Assembly (NCBI GenBank): GCA_947044365.1
Contig: OX345636.1
Coordinates: 59,337,537-59,401,536 of the forward strand
Direction of reading: 5' to 3'
From: Petrosia ficiformis
Taxonomy: Eukaryota > Porifera > Demospongiae > Haplosclerida > Petrosiidae
DNA length: 64,000 bases
Notes under the pieces: model-generated
What the model was told of the DNA's origin: nothing
Seen by the model: only the letters and a program-made list of their open reading frames with translations
The model's database searches: none
Program-made: the position numbers and the translations under genes
Shown: piece by piece, positions 61,901 to 64,000 of the stretch
Layout of the letters: the number at the start of each line of letters is the position of its first letter
How positions within the stretch are numbered: position 1 is the stretch's first letter

Positions 61901-64000
61901 TATTATAATAAATTATTATAATAATTAATTTTAGCTATGTACATGTACATGTATGTATGAATAATGTAATATTGTAATGTATAATTGTATAGGTTTCCTG
62001 TCACTTACATATAATAATAAATACATGTACATGTATGTGCTTATGAAGGCATCTTCATCTACGTATATATTGGCAGTTATCATTGTAATAAAATAATTAA
62101 TTTTAGCTATGTACATGTACATGTATGTATGAATAATGTAATATTATAAATCTTATAGACTTATTGTGTCTGTTAGTCCTGATTTTATAATGCAGTCTGT
62201 TACTATTCTTAAAAGTAGAACTGGGAATTTGCTGAGATTCTGAAATGGATTATCAAATTGATTGATAATTGATTAAAATCAGTGGAAGTAATTAGGCCAA
62301 TTAATACAGGAAACTCCTCCCATTTGATGATTTAAAAGGTTTCCTGTCACTTACAAATTGTACATTACTTGATATCACATGCTTGAAAAGTATATCTTCT
62401 GGAATAATTAGCATAATTGATATCACAAACTTATAATTGATAATCAGAAGAATTTTCAATATCAATTGATTAATCATCCCAGCCCTACTTAAAAGTCTAT
62501 TTATAGTAACATCATCCGTTTTGTATAAATTATAACTACTATGTATTTAGTAATCTTACTGATCTGTCCTTTCAACAATAAACTGCAATTTAATGGGTTC
62601 TTTCTTCATGTAACCATTGTATGATTATGTCATCATTATCATTATCATAACATTATTCTATACAGTACTTGTTGTGTGTATTATTTCTATCTATGGATTT
62701 TCTCCTTGTTAATTGCTTTGGAGCGTAATGGATCACATACAACTGAAACTAGACGTAATGCTTACCTTCAATTGAACTACAAACTGTTCAGTTCACTTTT
62801 CTACTTACATGTAGTTTTGTATTGTCATTATAGTGACAATTGCCACTACAAGCAGTGGAATTCCCACTCTCTGTAGCAACATCTGGACAAAATGGTTAGA
62901 ACAAATGATGGACAGATACTTCCACTGTGAAATATGGAGGTCATATGTTGTACACATGTACGATATATTAAAACAGAGCAATATGTACCAAAATTCTCAT
63001 ATACATTTTAGCTTCATTAGTCTTGTTATATGTAAGAGAACAAACATTCCAGTAATCAAATACATGTATTTGTGATGTAAAATGTGTAAAGTAATGAATA
63101 ACAGTAAGTACTGTTAATTATTGAAATATGTATCTGTTAGATCACCATCTTAAATTTAGACTCTTTTTGTAATCTCTGCTAGTCAAAGTGTACACTACCA
63201 CATTTCTTAGCTACATGTACATACAACAAAGATTTGTACTGATGGGATTTCATTATAATTATAAGTCAAACTTGTAAATTATATTGTAAATTATTATATG
63301 AATTATTTAATCTGTTGTATTTTCTTATATATTCTTTAGGATCATCAGACTCCGCTATTTTTGTGTCGATCATCTGAAGCTGCACAGTTACTATTGGACA
63401 AAGGGGCTCGAGTGGAGCATAAGAATTGGGTGAGTATATTATTATAGATGTTAAATGTGGTTCAGTATGATATGATGATAGAACATATAAATTATGTGAG
63501 TGTATAATTATACATGTAGATGTTAAATGTGGTTCAGTATGATATGATGATAGAACATATAAATTATGTGAGTGTATAATTATACATGTAGATGTTAAAT
63601 TTAATATTATTACAATGATTTCATAGAAAGGTTTTGATTAAGCAATTCCTAAACACACATACCATATACTGTATAGCAGGAATTATTGTGATTGAAATAG
63701 GAAATATTGGACAATTGCTAAATGCAAATTTTGAATCCACACACGGAACCTGTGTGAATGTGATTTAGTATCTACATTTCTACAGTACCTCCAGCTACTG
63801 TGTTAGTGAAAGCTAGCTAGTTATTTTAAGCAGGTAAGTCTAGACAAAAAGTTACTTTTAAAAGTTGTGTGATAGCCAGATTAAAGTGGTCTGTTGTCAC
63901 ACATTAGTAAAGCTACGTAAGTCAATTATATTTAATGTACTCTATAGCTATTAACAAGGTGTTGGAATATATTTGAGAGTTTTCCAGTTACGCAGGTTTC
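41895..64000 (+). CDS. Ankyrin-repeat gene, one repeat per exon, continues past the window
   Basis: Exons: 41895-41924 (MDRRRKRREL), 45537-45626, 52930-53034, 59529-59624 and 63340-63429; donors GTGAGT, GTAAGT, GTAAGT, GTAAGT and GTGAGT. Every intron is phase 0. Exon 4 reads LLHQAAYCNKVSIEEMI then LKLGANINVQDL; exon 5 reads TPLFLCRSSEAAQLLLDKGA. These are typical ankyrin repeats with the (T/L)-PLH-type turn and the L-L-x-x-G-A-x-(I/V)-x motif. Exons 2 and 3 are more diverged. Ankyrin repeats are protein-binding scaffolds; no effector domain is in view because the 3' part lies beyond 64000. No stop lies in frame just upstream of the ATG, so an earlier start cannot be excluded. Introns are 3.6, 7.3, 6.5 and 3.7 kb. 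Confidence 0.85.
42555..42715. repeat. 22-bp degenerate tandem repeat
   Basis: Units of CCAATTATTCAAAGTGTTGG plus TA/CA, about seven, inside intron 1 of the ankyrin gene. Confidence 0.8.
42716..44464. other. Intron 1 of the ankyrin gene, no gene seen
   Basis: AT-rich with scattered short frames. Nothing coding is supported on either strand. Confidence 0.4.
44465..44839. mobile_element. TIR transposon (MITE) with exact 8-bp target duplication
   Basis: Inverted termini of nearly 60 bp begin GGATCAAGTATAATATACGG and end with the exact inverse. The direct repeat TTCAGAAA flanks both sides (44457-44464, 44840-44847). The centre has the palindrome GCTGGGCCGATAGGCCCAGC and a G/C-rich stretch GGGGGGGGTCTGGAGG, with no transposase. 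The 8-bp duplication points to hAT or a related superfamily; the GG terminus is unusual for hAT. Confidence 0.9.
47677..48021. repeat. 92-bp direct repeats flanking a tRNA-containing insert
   Basis: 47677-47768 and 47930-48021 are near-identical. Each starts TATACATATGTTATCTG, has a (GAAA)n tract and ends ACAATGGAAAAATGAA, A/T, AATGAGAGT. They bound a 161-bp insert (47769-47929). The related block at 52885-52905 lacks both repeats and insert. Confidence 0.88.
47769..47841 (-). tRNA. tRNA-like sequence, anticodon GGA, probably a tRNA-derived SINE head or pseudogene
   Basis: Read on the minus strand it folds as a 73-nt cloverleaf: acceptor GCCTGGG/CTGAGGC with one G-G mismatch, D stem GCTC/GAGC, anticodon stem TCTGT/ACAGA with loop CTGGAAT, five-nt variable loop, T stem GTGGG/CCCAC with TTCGAAT, discriminator A. 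A and B box promoters are intact. Anticodon GGA would be serine, but serine tRNAs have a long variable arm and this one does not. The short arm, the acceptor mismatch and the repeat context argue against a working tRNA-Ser. Confidence 0.65.
48063..48073 (+). pseudogene. Duplicated splice acceptor and stub of ankyrin exon 3
   Basis: CTCTATACAG followed by AATAACCGGAT is identical to the true exon-3 start at 52930. After 11 nt the sequence changes to the GTCACTACT array. It would be a decoy 3' splice site 4.9 kb upstream of the real one. Confidence 0.8.
48075..48385. repeat. GTCACTACT/GTCACAGTA palindromic microsatellite
   Basis: About 18-bp units GTCACTACTGTCACAGTA, changing to GTCACTATTGTCACAATA after 48290. 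Each unit is self-complementary. A related array on the other strand sense lies at 49560-50005. Confidence 0.9.
48386..49370. other. Part of intron 2 without a recognised gene
   Basis: Open frames of 75-81 codons exist (from 48464 and 48765) but have no recognised motif, no splice support and atypical composition. Confidence 0.4.
49560..50005. repeat. GTGACTACTGTGACAGTA array
   Basis: A diverged counterpart of the array at 48075, mostly reading GTGAC-TA/AC-TGTGAC-ARTA. The pair brackets 48.4-49.5 kb. Confidence 0.85.
50010..51143. repeat. Duplicated block B (same orientation as U)
   Basis: Matches 46406-46990, interrupted by the MITE at 50414-50891. Shared landmarks are AGCTCCCTGTATTTAATAAT and TTTGTCACACATAGATTAAT. 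Confidence 0.85.
50414..50891. mobile_element. MITE with CAGGGTTGGGGC termini
   Basis: Starts CAGGGTTGGGGC and ends GCCCCAACCCTG. Interior has many GATTAC/GTAATC units. Length 478 bp. It interrupts block B; the empty site is visible in unit U near 46745. Flanks (ATAATGAG and AATTAATG) no longer form a clean 8-bp duplication. hAT-like by termini. Confidence 0.85.
51144..51897. repeat. Duplicated block C (inverted relative to U)
   Basis: Reverse complement of segments of 46406-47515, including TTGTGTTTGTCACAC inverted and CAACCTGTTTTTATAAATG inverted at about 51205. With block B it forms a long inverted repeat centred near 51144. Confidence 0.85.
51927..52940. repeat. Duplicated block D (same orientation as U), running into exon 3
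   Basis: Matches 47040-48073 (for example ACACACTCC, TTCTATACTCAGACTG, ACAGTAATGAAGCTTGATAT) and ends at the genuine acceptor and start of ankyrin exon 3. A MITE (52264-52538) is inserted. The tRNA-containing insert present in U is missing here. Confidence 0.85.
52264..52538. mobile_element. hAT-type MITE, family TAGGGCTGGGA, with exact target duplication
   Basis: Termini TAGGGCTGGGA and TCCCAGCCCTA (the right end reads CGTCCCAGCCCTA). Exact 8-bp duplication ATAATTAT (52256-52263, 52539-52546). Related copy at 62216-62487. 275 bp, no ORF. Confidence 0.93.
53035..54139. other. Start of intron 3 of the ankyrin gene
   Basis: No gene seen. Around 53965-54025 lies the motif GGGGGGGTTGCAACCCC with AACCTCCCCCCCCCCTAAAT, similar in kind to 288-345 near the left edge. 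Confidence 0.4.
54148..55310 (+). pseudogene. Reverse transcriptase relic of a divergent Penelope-like lineage
   Basis: First frame: WLPKLHKNPYGKRFIAAS, later FDFSTLYTSIPH (the palm A-like region), to a stop at 54561. A one-nucleotide shift near 54555 continues KAYWSDIHVPSK, then RQQVGIPMGTDCAPFLANLF and catalytic YIDD. A second shift near 55105 continues QLIRIGRICDSFKDFAHRHY and LIQQGFWY. The YIDD box, GIPMG segment and spacing are of the Penelope-related RT type and clearly unlike the element at 27242 (YVDD, GSPLSP). No GIY-YIG domain is seen after it. Lies in intron 3 of the ankyrin gene. Confidence 0.8.
55720..55890. repeat. 25-bp tandem repeat (TTCTAAGCCATTGTGGCTGC)
   Basis: Seven units of TTCTAAGCCATTGTGGCTGC plus TTATT or a variant, followed by a TA tract at about 55898-55941. 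Inverted units flank the element at 16626. GCCATNGTGGC is a palindrome. Confidence 0.9.
56917..57339. mobile_element. Dispersed TIR element (CATCCCTATGATTGCTTT family), copy 3
   Basis: Inverted termini CATCCCTATGATTGCTTT and AAAGCAATCATAGGGATG. Interior matches 16626-17051 closely (GCTTTGTGGTGTCCAGCAT, TCTTTTACGTGCCACGCCCA). A short internal repeat of the left terminus follows at 56948. The palindrome GGCCCTACGGGCC lies just outside the right end. Confidence 0.85.
57340..59528. other. End of intron 3 of the ankyrin gene
   Basis: No coding sequence is supported. A 99-codon minus-strand frame at 57859-58158 has no motif or splice signals. Confidence 0.4.
59625..61830. other. Intron 4 of the ankyrin gene, first part
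   Basis: AT-rich, with ACATGTACATGTA runs. No gene seen. Confidence 0.4.
61831..62150. repeat. Tandem duplication of about 190 bp
   Basis: GTGCTTATGAAGGCATCTTC ... TTAATTTTAGCTATGTACAT ... GAATAATGTAATATT occurs at 61838-61975 and again at 62037-62145. Confidence 0.85.
62216..62487. mobile_element. hAT-type MITE, second copy of the TAGGGCTGGGA family
   Basis: Left terminus decayed to TAGAACTGGGA, right terminus CATCCCAGCCCTA. Exact 8-bp duplication CTTAAAAG (62208-62215, 62488-62495). Interior shared with 52264-52538 (TAATTAGGCCAATTAA, CTTCTGGAATAATTAGCATA). Confidence 0.93.
63455..63600. repeat. 69-bp direct duplication after ankyrin exon 5
   Basis: GATGTTAAATGTGGTTCAGT through GTGAGTGTATAATTATACAT is present twice in tandem, the first copy starting about 20 bp beyond the exon-5 donor. 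Confidence 0.85.

Overview
The window looks like nuclear DNA of an early-branching animal, most likely a demosponge. This is inferred from AT-rich sequence, genes split into many small exons with GT..AG introns (some only about 50 bp), domain types abundant in sponges (ZU5, kelch, ankyrin, Ig-like, helical CARD/DED-like tails) and a dense load of foldback elements, hAT-type MITEs and a Penelope-like retroelement. No species can be fixed from the sequence alone. Nothing bacterial is present: no operons, no Shine-Dalgarno pattern, no CRISPR.

Layout. (1) 1.6-11.6 kb, + strand: a 24-exon gene that I could splice in one open frame (1,331 codons plus stop): kelch repeats, coiled coil, ZU5, acidic Ser/Asp cassettes, an unnamed beta-rich domain and a helical CARD/DED-like tail. 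(2) 11.6-24 kb: repeats (65-bp and 28-bp arrays, ATCC and GT tracts, a hAT copy with another element nested in it) with scattered small exons, a signal-peptide exon, a broken Ig domain and a broken ZU5 domain. (3) 24-26.3 kb: an unrecognised small gene and a second set of exons. (4) 27.2-29.2 kb, minus strand: a 5'-truncated Penelope-like element (reverse transcriptase plus GIY-YIG). (5) 30-37 kb: palindromes and long inverted repeats with a repeated ORF family, and a RecQ-like fragment. (6) 38.2-41.2 kb, minus strand: four small exons leading into a decayed piggyBac-type transposase; a 149-bp satellite lies in the last intron. (7) 41.9 kb to the right edge, + strand: an ankyrin-repeat gene whose small exons (one repeat each, all phase 0) are separated by introns of 3.6-7.3 kb. 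Intron 2 is filled by a partly inverted set of duplications that carries a spare copy of the exon-3 splice acceptor and a tRNA-like element. Intron 3 holds a second reverse-transcriptase relic.

How the genes relate: the kelch-ZU5 gene, the ZU5 and Ig relics and the ankyrin gene are all interaction or signalling scaffold types. The ZU5 plus death-fold-like layout suggests an intracellular sensing or adaptor role, but that is inference. Exon structures were built by eye from splice signals and phase; none is confirmed by transcript data.
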